NCBI GenBank assembly: GCA_001552775.1
Contig: KQ959279.1
Span: 1-64,000 of the forward strand
Direction of reading: 5' to 3'
Length of the DNA stretch: 64,000 bases
Source: Bacteroidales bacterium KA00251
GTDB lineage: Bacteria; Bacteroidota; Bacteroidia; Bacteroidales; Porphyromonadaceae
Each line of letters opens with the position of its first letter. Within the stretch, counting starts at the first letter, position 1. Both the position numbers and the translations under genes were made by a program. Positions 1 through 10,642 of this stretch are shown piece by piece. The notes beneath the pieces were generated by a model. It saw only the letters and a list, made by a program, of their open reading frames with translations, was not told the DNA's origin and did no database searches.

Positions 1-132
1 GGGAGAGGAGTATTCGGGACTGATCGCTCTTCCAGTTCAAGTAGTAGCACTTACAGCCCAAGCCGTAGCTCTTCTCCATCGTCTGATCGCTCCTATGGAG
101 GAGGCTCTCGAAACAGTACTGGTCGACGCTAA
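1..132 (+). CDS. 3' end of an unidentified Ser/Arg-rich protein
   Basis: The first frame is open from the window edge to a TAA at 130-132 and encodes 43 residues. The tail is dominated by Ser, Arg, Gly, Tyr and Pro (for example SSSSSSTYSPSRSSSPSSD, then YGGGSRNSTGRR) and looks like a low-complexity C-terminal extension. A rho-independent terminator follows at 154-192, which supports this being the end of a real gene. No domain is visible and the function cannot be assigned from this fragment. Confidence 0.55.
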   Translation, partial: GRGVFGTDRSSSSSSSTYSPSRSSSPSSDRSYGGGSRNSTGRR

Positions 133-153
133 CATTATCTACCAAAAGCAAAT

Positions 154-192
154 AGAGAGTCTCTCTTGATAAAATCATGAGAGACACTCTTT
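154..192 (+). terminator. Imperfect hairpin, probable terminator of the upstream gene
   Basis: Imperfect inverted repeat: an AGAGAGTCTCTCTTGAT arm and an ATCATGAGAGACACTCT arm around a short A-rich loop, ending in TTT. It lies between the stop at 132 and the ATG at 224. Confidence 0.5.
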
Positions 193-223
193 ACACCATA
201 ACACCTAAAATCAGCACAAAGTA

Positions 224-1903
224 ATGCAAAGAATCTACTCTACAATTGCACTTACCCTCTTCCTTTTGGGAGGTATTTTGGAACATGCAGCCGCACAATC
301 GGAAACGGATGCATACAGACTTACACAAAGAGAGCTCAATGGCTCCGCACGCTACACGAGTATGGCTGGAGCTTTCACGGCACTAGGTGGCGACCTTTCG
401 GCACTTGAAAAGAACCCAGCCTCAATAGGGGTCTTCCATAAAAGTCAGTTCGCCTTTACAGGGCAGGTCAATACCCAAAACAGCAAATCCTCTTGGTACA
501 ATATGGACACGGAGGATCGAAGTTCCAAAGTGCAGATGGGTCAAATTGGCTTTGTAGGCTCCTTCTTTAATGCTCGTACAGGCAATGGCCTTAGCATGGC
601 CATCAATTACTCCCAATCCTACCGTGTAGAACGTCAGATTGATGGTCGCAACTCAATGCCCCAGATATACTCTCTTGCAGACTATGTAGCGGCAATTACA
701 CCTTCCGATATTAGTACAGCAGATCTCCGTCCTGACCCCCTAAAAAACTATAATCCCTACTACGAAATGCCTTGGTTCTCCATATTGGGATACAATTCTG
801 GATGGATAGCTCCAACAAAGGGTGCAAGAGGACCTTTTGAGACTCAATTCTACTACCCCAATTCCAATTCAAACAGATATACACCTTTCGGACCCGCAGA
901 GAGTAATCTTGTTTATAAAGAGAATGCAAAGATCTCCGAAACCGATTTTGCCTTGAGCTATAACCACCAAGACATGCTCTACTTAGGACTATCACTGAAA
1001 GTAACCCATGTAGAGTACGATCTATCAACCCTATACAGAGAAAATTTCATTGAAGGGGACTATCTGACCTTGAACAACGATCTGAGGACAACAGGTCGAG
1101 GATTCGGAGGAAGTTTTGGCTTGATCTATCGCCCTACCGACCACCTACGCTTAGGAATGGCCTACCACACCCCTAGCATTCTTCACTTGGTTGATCAATT
1201 TTATGCGGAGGGTTCCTCGCGCTACTCTTTTGCTCTAGACGACAAGGGGAAACCTTTCCCTGAAGAAATGTGGACAATGAAAGAACATACTCCTCAAGAT
1301 GCAATAGCAGGCTATCAGCTCCTTTCTCCCTCTAGAATTAGTTTAGGGATTGCCTATACCTTTGGGAAAAGAGGTCTTCTGAGTGTAGACTATGAACTCA
1401 CTCCTCTAGGAGGAATGAAAATCAAAGACAAAAAAGGGAATTCCCTTGACTACCGCAATGACAACTACAACATCGGAAGGCACTATGCTCTCCAGCAAAG
1501 TGTAAGTGTAGGAGGAGAACTCTACATACTTCCCCAGATGGCCATCCGAGCAGGCTATCTCTACAAATCGCCTGCAATGAAGAAAAAAGCTACAACTACA
1601 AGCCTTGACACTCAAGGAGGAAAGTCTTTCAACAAAATGGATGAGACCATCTTAACTGCTGGTACCTTGCCCCACTTCATGATACAGGGAGCGACTCATA
1701 CCGCGGCCTGTGGATTGGGATATCATTTTTCAAAGACCTCTTCTCTAGATGCTACTTTCCTTTTCAACACTCGCAACGACAAGCTTTATGCGTTCTCCAC
1801 GATCTATGACAAAGATGGCAAACTACAAGCTCACAGTACAGAACCAATTGAGGTAAAACAAAACAATTTCCGCTTTTATCTCACCTACACACTGAATTTC
1901 TAA
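224..1903 (+). CDS. FadL/OmpP1-like outer-membrane beta-barrel protein
   Basis: 559 residues. The first 25 residues form a signal peptide (hydrophobic TLFLLGGIL, cleavage likely after AAA-Q). The mature N-terminus carries the region typical of Bacteroidetes OmpP1/FadL-family proteins, often annotated as hemin receptor or outer membrane protein transport protein: a SARYTSMAGAFTALGGD stretch followed by an NPAS motif. The rest alternates aromatic and polar residues as in a large beta-barrel, and it ends in an aromatic residue (LTYTLNF), as barrel proteins do. FadL homologues move hydrophobic compounds across the outer membrane; the substrate here is unknown. The gene appears monocistronic, with cdd 127 bp downstream. 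Confidence 0.8.
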   Translation: MQRIYSTIALTLFLLGGILEHAAAQSETDAYRLTQRELNGSARYTSMAGAFTALGGDLSALEKNPASIGVFHKSQFAFTGQVNTQNSKSSWYNMDTEDRSSKVQMGQIGFVGSFFNARTGNGLSMAINYSQSYRVERQIDGRNSMPQIYSLADYVAAITPSDISTADLRPDPLKNYNPYYEMPWFSILGYNSGWIAPTKGARGPFETQFYYPNSNSNRYTPFGPAESNLVYKENAKISETDFALSYNHQDMLYLGLSLKVTHVEYDLSTLYRENFIEGDYLTLNNDLRTTGRGFGGSFGLIYRPTDHLRLGMAYHTPSILHLVDQFYAEGSSRYSFALDDKGKPFPEEMWTMKEHTPQDAIAGYQLLSPSRISLGIAYTFGKRGLLSVDYELTPLGGMKIKDKKGNSLDYRNDNYNIGRHYALQQSVSVGGELYILPQMAIRAGYLYKSPAMKKKATTTSLDTQGGKSFNKMDETILTAGTLPHFMIQGATHTAACGLGYHFSKTSSLDATFLFNTRNDKLYAFSTIYDKDGKLQAHSTEPIEVKQNNFRFYLTYTLNF

Positions 1904-2030
1904 GGAAATCACATGAGAAGCAGCTTGCCCTCCCCCTCCCTAAAAGAGAATAGGACAAGTAATGCCTCAGTAGCAAATCCGATGGAGCATTTAACACTTT
2001 GACAAAGCATAACTAAAAGCCCTTTAGACA

Positions 2031-2501
2031 ATGAAAAAAGAGATTCCTTACCAAAGAATTAAGCGTGCCGACTTCACAAGTGGTATGCTCGAACTTGAAC
2101 AGGCTGCACGGAAAGCCGCAGAAAAAGCCTATGCTCCATACAGCAACTTCAAGGTGGGTGCTGCTGTTCGTCTTGCCAACGGACAGATCGTAACAGGGAG
2201 CAACCAAGAGAATGCTGCTTATCCTTCAGGAATCTGTGCAGAACGTACTGCGCTCTTCTATTGTGGGGCTCAATACCCCGAAGTAGCTGTAGAGGAGATC
2301 CTCGTTTTGGCCATCAACAATAAAGGGAAACTTGCTGCCTCCGCGGCCCCTTGCGGAGCATGCAGACAAGTTCTTTTAGAGACTAGCGATAGACATCAGC
2401 ATCCCTTTCGTGTCATACTCCCTGGCGAAGAGGAGGCTATTGTATTAGAAGACAACCGCGACCTATTGCCTTTTGGCTTTGACGCAAGTAATATGCAGTA
2501 G
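2031..2501 (+). CDS. cdd: Cytidine deaminase
   Basis: 156 residues, close to the short tetrameric cytidine deaminases but with about 20 extra N-terminal residues. It deaminates cytidine and deoxycytidine to the uridine forms in pyrimidine salvage, in the cytosol. The zinc site is visible: ICAERTALF supplies the first cysteine ligand and the catalytic Glu, and PCGACRQ the other two cysteines. YAPYSNFKVGAAV is the substrate-pocket signature. The ATG at 2031 is the only sensible start, and a terminator follows at 2567. Confidence 0.95.
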   Translation: MKKEIPYQRIKRADFTSGMLELEQAARKAAEKAYAPYSNFKVGAAVRLANGQIVTGSNQENAAYPSGICAERTALFYCGAQYPEVAVEEILVLAINNKGKLAASAAPCGACRQVLLETSDRHQHPFRVILPGEEEAIVLEDNRDLLPFGFDASNMQ

Positions 2502-2566
2502 CAGTACTGATTTCTTTTGCAAGAAAGGGCATTATACCCCTTTTCTCAAGCAAAGCTTAACAAGAT

Positions 2567-2605
2567 AAGGCGGTATCCTATTCCTTGTAGGATATTGCCT
2601 TTTTT
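2567..2605 (+). terminator. Rho-independent terminator after cdd
   Basis: AAGGCGGTATCCTA pairs with TAGGATATTGCCTT (two G-U pairs) and is followed by a run of T. It sits 66 bp after the cdd stop. Confidence 0.8.
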
Positions 2606-2717
2606 ATGACCTATTATATCAATGTAAGAGGAGGACTAGGGGAACGCTTTATTCTTTTTCTCAGTACTTCTAATTAGACTTCAAGAAGGCTCTCTCAAAA
2701 GATCCTAAAGATCACAA

Positions 2718-2794
2718 GAAAAGTACAGAAACTTTTACCGAAATCTACAGGAACTTTCACGGAAAAGTTCCTAAACAAATTCCCAAAATTCTCA
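2718..2794. repeat. Degenerate intergenic array with 11-bp periodicity
   Basis: Seven consecutive 11-bp units alternate between a GAAAAGTACAG-like and an AAACTTTTACC-like form, giving a degenerate 22-bp period. It resembles the arrays at 28750-28826 and 50024-50133. It abuts MITE copy 1, which inserted about 10 bp further on. Apart from this array, the MITE and the dnaK promoter, the 706-bp cdd-dnaK gap holds nothing recognisable. Confidence 0.45.
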
Positions 2795-2807
2795 GTACAT
2801 CTTTATA

Positions 2808-2982
2808 GAGACTGTTGCAAAAGTCAACAGTCTCACAATCTTGCTCGCAAGATTGTCTAGACTTTGCAGAAAGGATGAAGCGCAAGGCGCAGAGGGTGAG
2901 GTCTGAAGGGAGCATACCTCCGTATTGAGACAAAGCCGAATCCCGAAAGCAACACAGCGATTCGCCTTTATGCAACAGTCTC
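2808..2982. mobile_element. MITE-like element, copy 1 (175 bp, 12-bp TIRs, 5-bp TSD)
   Basis: The ends are perfect 12-bp inverted repeats, GAGACTGTTGCA and TGCAACAGTCTC. The element is flanked by TTATA at 2803-2807 and again at 2983-2987, a 5-bp target duplication. Inside the left end GACTGTTG pairs with CAACAGTC, and ACAATCTTG pairs with CAAGATTGT, so the left third can form two hairpins. A second copy lies at 40609-40783 with about seven base differences. It has no transposase gene; an open frame on the minus strand crosses both copies but is unlikely to be a gene. Terminal repeats of this size with a 5-bp duplication fit mobilisation by an IS4- or IS5-type transposase, which is inference. 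Confidence 0.85.
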
Positions 2983-3067
2983 TTATAGGTAAAGGATCGT
3001 CTCCTCTATATAGTTTAACTCTGAGGTTGCCAAAAGTATCACCCTTCACCGACATAGATCTGACAAA

Positions 3068-3096
3068 TTGACAATCCTTGGGCAAGTTTATTTTTG
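3068..3096 (+). promoter_or_regulatory. Probable dnaK promoter
   Basis: TTG at 3068-3070, an 18-nt spacer and TATTTTTG at 3089-3096 fit the Bacteroidetes TAnnTTTG promoter pattern. Predicted transcription starts about 105 nt before the dnaK ATG. The box lies 86 bp beyond the end of MITE copy 1, so the insertion did not remove it. Confidence 0.5.
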
Positions 3097-3207
3097 GCAC
3101 AGTTGTTGCAACACGTTTAGTGCAATGCTTTGCTCACTTACTCCACAACGAGAAGCAGCGAAAGCAAAAAGTAAAACTAGAAAACAAATAAAAATTGAAA
3201 TAAGAAT

Positions 3208-5121
3208 ATGGGAAAGATTATAGGAATTGACTTAGGAACAACCAACTCATGCGTAGCTGTACTTGAAGGGAATGAACCCATCGTTATAGCCAACAGTGAA
3301 GGAAAACGCACGACCCCTTCAGTAGTAGCCTTTGTAGAAGGTGGCGAAAGAAAGGTAGGCGATCCCGCTAAGAGACAAGCCATTACCAACCCCACAAAGA
3401 CCATCTTCTCTATCAAAAGATTGATGGGTGAAACTTACGACCAATGTGCAAAGGATATTGACCGCTTCCCCTTTAAAGTGGTAAAGGGCGACAACAACAC
3501 CCCACGTGTGGATATTGATGGAAGGCAGTACTCACCACAAGAAATCTCGGCTATGGTACTTCAAAAAATGAAGAAGACTGCCGAAGATTATTTGGGACAA
3601 AAAGTAGACGAAGCCGTAATTACGGTACCAGCCTACTTTAGCGATGCACAAAGACAAGCCACTAAAGAGGCAGGCGAAATTGCAGGCTTCAAGGTAAGAC
3701 GTATCGTCAATGAGCCAACTGCAGCAGCTCTTGCTTATGGACTAGACAAGGAAGGCAAGGACAAGAAAGTAGCTGTATTTGACTTGGGTGGAGGTACATT
3801 TGATATTTCTATTCTGGAACTAGGTGATGGGGTATTTGAAGTAAAGTCTACCAACGGTGACACACGACTCGGAGGAGACGACTTTGACCACGTTATTATT
3901 GATTGGCTTGCAGAAGGTTTTAAGAGTAAAGAAGGGGTAGATCTACGTGAAGATCCAATGGCTCTTCAACGAATCAAAGAAGCCGCTGAAAAAGCTAAGA
4001 TTGAGCTTTCTAGCACAACCTCTACCGACATTAACCTTCCCTACATTACCTCTATCAATAATGTACCTAAACACTTGGTAGAAACGCTCACTAGGGCTAA
4101 ATTTGAACAACTAGCAAGTGCACTCATTGATCGTTGCGAAAAGCCTTGTCGCCAAGCTCTTGAAGACTCAGGTCTCAAGGCCTCTGAAATTGATGAAGTG
4201 ATCCTCGTGGGTGGATCTACGCGTATCCCCGCTGTTCAAGAAAAGGTTAAGGCTATTTTCGGCAAAGAACCTTCTAAAAACGTAAATCCCGATGAGGTAG
4301 TAGCGATAGGAGCAGCAATTCAAGGAGGGGTGCTTAGTGGCGATGTGAAGGATGTACTCCTTCTTGACGTTACCCCACTTTCTCTGGGTATTGAAACGCT
4401 CGGCGGTGTAATGACAAAGTTGATTGAATCCAATACTACAATTCCTACCAAAAAGAGTCAGGTATTTAGTACGGCAGCCGACAATCAGCCTGAAGTTGAT
4501 ATCCATGTGCTACAAGGAGAACGCTCAATGGCCAAAGACAACAAGAGCATAGGTCGCTTCCGCTTGGATGGCATTACACCTGCTCCTCGTGGTATACCTC
4601 AGATTGAAGTAACCTTTGACATTGACGCCAATGGGATCCTCAATGTGTCTGCAGTAGACAAGGCTACAGGCAAAGAGCAGCATATTACCATTACAGCAAG
4701 TAGTGGACTAAGCGATGAAGAAGTAAAGCGCATGAAAGCTGAAGCTGAAGCCAACGCTGAAGCAGACAAAAAAGAAGCTGAAAGAGTAGAAAAACTGAAC
4801 CATGGAGAAGCCCTCGCCTTCCAAACTGAAAAGCAGTTAAAGGAACTTGGCGATAAGATAACAGCTGAACAAAAAGCACCTATTGAAGAGGCTCTCAATG
4901 CACTAAAGGAAGCTGTAAAGAAGCAAGACATTGATGCCATTGATCGCGAAAGCGAACGCCTCAATCAAGTCTTTCAAAAAGTAGGAGAAGAGCTCTACAA
5001 GCAAAGCTCTGCTGAAGGTCAAAGTGCCTCTACTGGACAACCCCACAGCGAAGGGAGCGCCCAAGAAGACAAGCACTCAGACAACAATGTGAGCGATGCC
5101 GATTTTGAAGAAATCAAATAA
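3208..5121 (+). CDS. dnaK: Chaperone DnaK (Hsp70)
   Basis: 637 residues, full length. ATP-dependent cytosolic chaperone that works with DnaJ and GrpE. The N-terminal ATPase domain starts with [14 protein letters not shown] and contains the phosphate-2 motif [12 protein letters not shown] (near residue 190) and [11 protein letters not shown] (near residue 335). The substrate-binding domain follows the [14 protein letters not shown] linker region. The C-terminal lid ends in a Ser/Gln/Gly-rich tail and [11 protein letters not shown]. No dnaJ or grpE lies beside it. It has its own promoter and a strong terminator, so it is probably transcribed alone. Confidence 0.98.
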   Translation: MGKIIGIDLGTTNSCVAVLEGNEPIVIANSEGKRTTPSVVAFVEGGERKVGDPAKRQAITNPTKTIFSIKRLMGETYDQCAKDIDRFPFKVVKGDNNTPRVDIDGRQYSPQEISAMVLQKMKKTAEDYLGQKVDEAVITVPAYFSDAQRQATKEAGEIAGFKVRRIVNEPTAAALAYGLDKEGKDKKVAVFDLGGGTFDISILELGDGVFEVKSTNGDTRLGGDDFDHVIIDWLAEGFKSKEGVDLREDPMALQRIKEAAEKAKIELSSTTSTDINLPYITSINNVPKHLVETLTRAKFEQLASALIDRCEKPCRQALEDSGLKASEIDEVILVGGSTRIPAVQEKVKAIFGKEPSKNVNPDEVVAIGAAIQGGVLSGDVKDVLLLDVTPLSLGIETLGGVMTKLIESNTTIPTKKSQVFSTAADNQPEVDIHVLQGERSMAKDNKSIGRFRLDGITPAPRGIPQIEVTFDIDANGILNVSAVDKATGKEQHITITASSGLSDEEVKRMKAEAEANAEADKKEAERVEKLNHGEALAFQTEKQLKELGDKITAEQKAPIEEALNALKEAVKKQDIDAIDRESERLNQVFQKVGEELYKQSSAEGQSASTGQPHSEGSAQEDKHSDNNVSDADFEEIK

Positions 5122-5148
5122 AATAGAGCGACTGTAAACGTTTTCATA

Positions 5149-5187
5149 GGAGACCTTTTCCCAAACGAAAGGTCTCCTTTTTTTTTT
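5149..5187 (+). terminator. Strong rho-independent terminator after dnaK
   Basis: GGAGACCTTTT and GAAAGGTCTCC form an 11-bp stem around a short loop, followed by a run of ten T. Confidence 0.95.
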
Positions 5188-5368
5188 AGGATTATATCTC
5201 TTTCTTCTACCCTATCGATATTTCGCATTTCCTATTAAAATAAATAAAATAGGGATCAATCGTTATCTAACACTAACTTTCTTCTCAAGTGGTAGCAGAA
5301 AAGCGTATTCTCTTTTTTACCTTACTAACTAGGCTTATCCAATAGAGACAAAGATAAGTGGTTAAAAG

Positions 5369-5399
5369 CTTGCTTTTTGATATAAAGATTGTACCTTTG
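5369..5399 (+). promoter_or_regulatory. Promoter for korAB with a ~390-nt leader
   Basis: CTTG at 5369-5372, a 19-nt spacer and TACCTTTG at 5392-5399 match the Bacteroidetes consensus well. The predicted start near 5406 leaves about 390 nt before korA. That leader contains only a weak 62-codon open frame (ATG at 5524, stop at 5707-5709), which I do not accept as a gene. The rest of 5188-5797 shows nothing recognisable. Confidence 0.6.
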
Positions 5400-5797
5400 C
5401 AAAAGAGATAGAACTTTTCTCATAGGGATTGGAGGATAAAAAATTGCTACAAGATATGATTGAGCATGTTAACTCCCACCCCACACGGAAAACAACAGAC
5501 GGAGTTTAAGGGTCGTTTTGCACATGCCCACCTTCTCCACAAAAAACATTTTATGGAAATGGTATTCTAGAGAAGAAGAAGAAAAGCAGATCCCCAAACA
5601 CTCCGAATTAAGTATCCTGCAAAAAAAGGACAAAATCTATAAGGAAACATTTTCGTCGCTTAAAAGACTTTTAACACCCTCAGTTTCAGCTCTAGGAGGT
5701 AACCACTAGAAGTATTGGTTTGGTTGGCTTGCTCCTTTGGGCTGAGGCCGTTTTAAGATAACATCATCAAATTATACAACCTCACAACTCAAGTATT

Positions 5798-7681
5798 ATG
5801 GGAACTAAAGAGAAAAGAAAACTCGAAGAAGTGGTAATTCGTTTTTCTGGAGACTCAGGAGACGGAATGCAGCTCACGGGGACGATCTTTTCAGACCTCT
5901 CCGCTGTTTATGGCAACTCTATAGCCACTTTCCCCGACTATTCAGCAGAAATACGTGCTCCGCAGGGCACTCTTGGTGGAGTATCGGGATACCAAGTGCA
6001 TATTGGGACAAATCAAGTATATACACCAGGCGACTATGCTGATGTACTTGTAGCAATGAATGCTGCTGCCCTCAAGGTGAATCTTAATCACATCCGCAAA
6101 GACTCCCTAATTATTCTAGATATAGACTCCTTTGCACAAAAGGACTTGGAGAAGGCTATGTATACGACAGACGACCCTATCACAGAGCTTAAGCTCAACC
6201 CTGATAGAGTAATTGCCGCTCCAATATCAACTATGGTAAAGGATGGACTAAAAGAACTTGAGTTGGATGCAAAATCTGCATTGCGCTGTAAAAACATGTT
6301 TGCTCTCGGCTTGGTATGCTGGCTCTTTGACCGCGAAATAGACCATGCCGTAGCATACATCAACCGCAAATTTGCGAAGAAGGAGATCATCCGCCAGGCT
6401 AACATAAAAGCCCTAAACGATGGCTACAACTATGGAGCCAACACCCATGCTAGTGCAGGTACTACTTATGCAAGAATGCATATTCCAGGAAGCAAAAAAG
6501 CTCCTGGACACTACATGGACATGAGTGGGAATAAAGCTACAGCCTACGGACTAATTGCTGCTGCTGAAAATTCTAATCTGCAGCTTTTCCTTGGTAGCTA
6601 CCCTATTACTCCTGCTACGGATATTCTTCACGAGCTAGCAAAACACAAATCACTTGGTGTGATTACGGTACAAGCAGAAGACGAAATCTCTGGGATTTCC
6701 ACGGCTATAGGTGCTAGCTTTGCAGGGAAACTTGCCGTTACAACGACTTCTGGGCCTGGTGTCGCACTAAAAAGTGAAGCCATGAACCTAGCTGTAATGG
6801 CCGAACTTCCTATCGTAATTGTCGATGTAATGCGTGGTGGTCCTTCAACAGGTCTTCCCACAAAGAGTGAGCAAACCGACCTTCTGCAAGCTCTATACGG
6901 AAGAAATGGTGAATCGCCCATGCCTGTAATCAGTGCAAAGACTCCTGGAGACTGCTTTGATGCAGCATACTATGCAGCCAAGATTGCTATTGAGCACATG
7001 ACTCCCGTAATACTACTTACTGATGCTTATGTAGCAAATGGATCTATTGCATGGAGAATCCCCGACTACGAAACTTATCCAAAGATTGTGCCCAACTATG
7101 TAGCAAACTATAAGGGAGAACTAGAATGGAAGCCTTTCTTTAGAGACGAAGCTACTATGGTTCGCTATTGGGCTCTACCAGGTGAAGAGGGCTACACCCA
7201 TCGTCTCGGTGGTCTTGAAAAAGATAATATAACGGGGGCTATTAGCACAAAACCTGAAAATCACCAGCTCATGGTCAATAAGCGTAAACGGAAAGTTGAG
7301 CTTATTGCTGAATGCATACCTACTCTTGAAGTGGAAGTGTGCAAAGATCCCGACTTCTTGCTTGTAGGATGGGGCGGTACTTATGGACACCTCCACGTAG
7401 CCACAGAAGAACTCAACAAACTGGGTCTTAAAGTGGGTCACGTACACTTTGGATGGATTAACCCTATGCCCAAGAACGCTGCAGAACTGATGCAGAAATA
7501 CTCAGACAAGACAGTTGTTGCAGAACAAAACAATGGTCAGCTTGCTATCTACCTCCGCGGAAATATACCAGGCTTTAAATGCGAGCAATACAATGTAGTT
7601 GAAGGACAGCCCTTCAATGTTTCTCTCCTCGTAGAGAAAGTCTCCAAAATGTTTGAAGAAAAAAAGAGCTTAGGCAAATAA
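5798..7681 (+). CDS. korA: 2-oxoacid (probably 2-oxoglutarate):ferredoxin oxidoreductase, fused gamma-alpha subunit
   Basis: 627 residues. It catalyses the reversible CoA-dependent conversion of a 2-oxoacid to acyl-CoA, CO2 and reduced ferredoxin, together with the beta subunit encoded 13 bp downstream. The N-terminal gamma domain (about residues 1-190) begins with VIRFSGDSGDGMQLTG. The alpha domain (about 240-600) contains GSYPITPATDILHELA, QAEDEISG and TTTSGPG, all typical of this family. The length and fusion order match KorA of Bacteroidetes. Substrate choice between 2-oxoglutarate and other 2-oxoacids cannot be fixed by motif; 2-oxoglutarate is inferred from the family. No ferredoxin-like delta subunit is next to it. 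Confidence 0.9.
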   Translation: MGTKEKRKLEEVVIRFSGDSGDGMQLTGTIFSDLSAVYGNSIATFPDYSAEIRAPQGTLGGVSGYQVHIGTNQVYTPGDYADVLVAMNAAALKVNLNHIRKDSLIILDIDSFAQKDLEKAMYTTDDPITELKLNPDRVIAAPISTMVKDGLKELELDAKSALRCKNMFALGLVCWLFDREIDHAVAYINRKFAKKEIIRQANIKALNDGYNYGANTHASAGTTYARMHIPGSKKAPGHYMDMSGNKATAYGLIAAAENSNLQLFLGSYPITPATDILHELAKHKSLGVITVQAEDEISGISTAIGASFAGKLAVTTTSGPGVALKSEAMNLAVMAELPIVIVDVMRGGPSTGLPTKSEQTDLLQALYGRNGESPMPVISAKTPGDCFDAAYYAAKIAIEHMTPVILLTDAYVANGSIAWRIPDYETYPKIVPNYVANYKGELEWKPFFRDEATMVRYWALPGEEGYTHRLGGLEKDNITGAISTKPENHQLMVNKRKRKVELIAECIPTLEVEVCKDPDFLLVGWGGTYGHLHVATEELNKLGLKVGHVHFGWINPMPKNAAELMQKYSDKTVVAEQNNGQLAIYLRGNIPGFKCEQYNVVEGQPFNVSLLVEKVSKMFEEKKSLGK

Positions 7682-7694
7682 AAAGAGAGAGATT

Positions 7695-8735
7695 ATGGCT
7701 ACTAAACCTCAAGATATAAATAAAGAAGCAGTGACATACGCACCGAAAGACTTCAAAAACGACTCTGCCGTTCGCTGGTGTCCAGGCTGTGGTGATCACG
7801 GAGTACTCAACGCTATACATAGGGCAATGGCCAATGTGGGCATTCCTCCCTACCAAGTCTGCATGATTTCTGGGATTGGCTGTTCATCTCGTCTTCCTTA
7901 CTATATGGATACCTATGGTTTTCACACGATCCACGGACGAGGTGCTGCAATAGCATCTGGTGTAAAGGTTGCCAATCCAGAGCTCAGTGTATGGCTTTCT
8001 ACAGGTGATGGTGACTGCCTTGCGATTGGGGGTAACCACTTTATTCACGCTTTGCGTAGAAATATAGACCTTAATATTGTGCTCTTTAATAACCGCATAT
8101 ACGGGCTAACTAAGGGGCAATACTCTCCAACTTCACCACGTGGATTTGTCTCTAAAAGTTCGCCTTATGGTACAGTAGAAGATCCTTTTATTCCTGCAGA
8201 ACTCGTAATGGGAGCTCGTGGAAGATTCTTCGCAAGAAGCCTTGATGTGGATAGCAAAAACCTCGTCAATTGCCTCACAGAAGGAGCAAAGCACAAAGGT
8301 GCAGCCGTTACAGAAGTATTGGTAAACTGTGTCATCTTTAACGACGGAGCACACAAATGGTTATCCAATAGAGAAGTTCGTGATGAAAAAACCATAACCC
8401 TCGTACATGGTGAGCCTATGATCTTTGGTAAAGACCGTGACAAGGGGCTTGTACTTGATGGCTTCAAGCTAAAAGTAGTAACCCTCGGACAAGATGGCTA
8501 CACAAAAGACAACATTCTTGTACATGATGCTCACGAAAAGGATGCCACTCTTCATACAATGCTTGCTATGATGGATGGTGAAACTCTTCCTGTAGCTATG
8601 GGAGTAATCCGTGATGTTAACGAGATCACTTACGACCAAGCTGTATACCAGCAAATAGAAGAGCAAAAAGCGAAAAACAGCAAACGTACGCTTAGAGATC
8701 TCTTCAATGCTAGTGAAACTTGGGAAGAAAAGTAA
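7695..8735 (+). CDS. korB: 2-oxoacid (probably 2-oxoglutarate):ferredoxin oxidoreductase, beta subunit
   Basis: 346 residues. This is the thiamine-diphosphate-binding subunit. RWCPGCGDHG supplies the CxxC pair and ISGIGCSSRLPYY and LVNCVIF the further cysteines expected for the [4Fe-4S] cluster. The ThDP motif runs from STGDGDCLAIGGNHF to FNNRIYGLTKGQYSPTS (GDGD through NN). It is 13 bp after korA and surely co-transcribed. A terminator follows at 8789. The enzyme links amino-acid breakdown to the ferredoxin pool used by the Rnf complex at 41-46.9 kb. Confidence 0.93.
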   Translation: MATKPQDINKEAVTYAPKDFKNDSAVRWCPGCGDHGVLNAIHRAMANVGIPPYQVCMISGIGCSSRLPYYMDTYGFHTIHGRGAAIASGVKVANPELSVWLSTGDGDCLAIGGNHFIHALRRNIDLNIVLFNNRIYGLTKGQYSPTSPRGFVSKSSPYGTVEDPFIPAELVMGARGRFFARSLDVDSKNLVNCLTEGAKHKGAAVTEVLVNCVIFNDGAHKWLSNREVRDEKTITLVHGEPMIFGKDRDKGLVLDGFKLKVVTLGQDGYTKDNILVHDAHEKDATLHTMLAMMDGETLPVAMGVIRDVNEITYDQAVYQQIEEQKAKNSKRTLRDLFNASETWEEK

Positions 8736-8788
8736 ATTCTTGCTACGAGCTATTTCTTTTTAGGACATAGCATTAGACCATCTCAAAC

Positions 8789-8830
8789 AAAGGAGTCTTT
8801 TGATAGACCATCGAAAGGCTCCTTTCTTAT
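8789..8830 (+). terminator. Terminator after korB
   Basis: AAAGGAG at 8789 pairs with CTCCTTT at 8819, extended by CTTT/AAAG inside, and is followed by a T-rich stretch. Confidence 0.75.
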
Positions 8831-8914
8831 TTCTAGCTAGTATACCAAACCGATTAAGACTAGCTTTCTATACACTGAAGTCAATTCTTTTATTTTGGGT
8901 AATATCATCCTTAG

Positions 8915-10423
<1,509 letters not shown>

Positions 10424-10453
10424 ATGATCCTTTTCTCTTGAGTAAGTATCCCC

Positions 10454-10486
10454 GCTCTTCCACCTCCAAGTGGAAGAGCTTTTTTT
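10454..10486 (+). terminator. Terminator after tpl
   Basis: Perfect 10-bp stem GCTCTTCCAC / GTGGAAGAGC with a CTCCAA loop, followed by seven T. Confidence 0.95.
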
Positions 10487-10493
10487 AGAAGAA

Positions 10494-10568
10494 AAGAATA
10501 GTCAAAGACTTCATTGCATAATCTTTGTAATACAGGAATATTATTCAATGTACTCTTTGACTATTCTT
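10494..10568. repeat. Long inverted repeat, 28-bp arms
   Basis: The arms 10494-10521 and 10541-10568 are inverted copies matching at 25 of 28 positions around a 19-nt loop. A run of T (to 10574) follows the right arm. It begins only 8 bp after the tpl terminator and ends just before a TACCTTTA promoter-like box at 10576-10583. It may be a second terminator, an operator-type palindrome, or a tiny mobile remnant. Confidence 0.7.
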
Positions 10569-10642
10569 TTTTTTGTACCTTTACGAAGAGGGTTCTCCTT
10601 ATCGGCTCCCCTAAAATGATATAGCAGACAGAAAGATTGGTT

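Noticed and set aside
2757-2975. Minus-strand frame across MITE copy 1 (and 40438-40896 across copy 2)
   Set aside because: The shared peptide comes from the repeat itself and the frame is broken differently outside it; no start context or domain supports a gene.
5518-5709. 63-codon open frame in the korA leader
   Set aside because: It starts with TTG (ATG at 5524), has no recognisable sequence features, and lies in a probable untranslated leader; I cannot support it as a gene.
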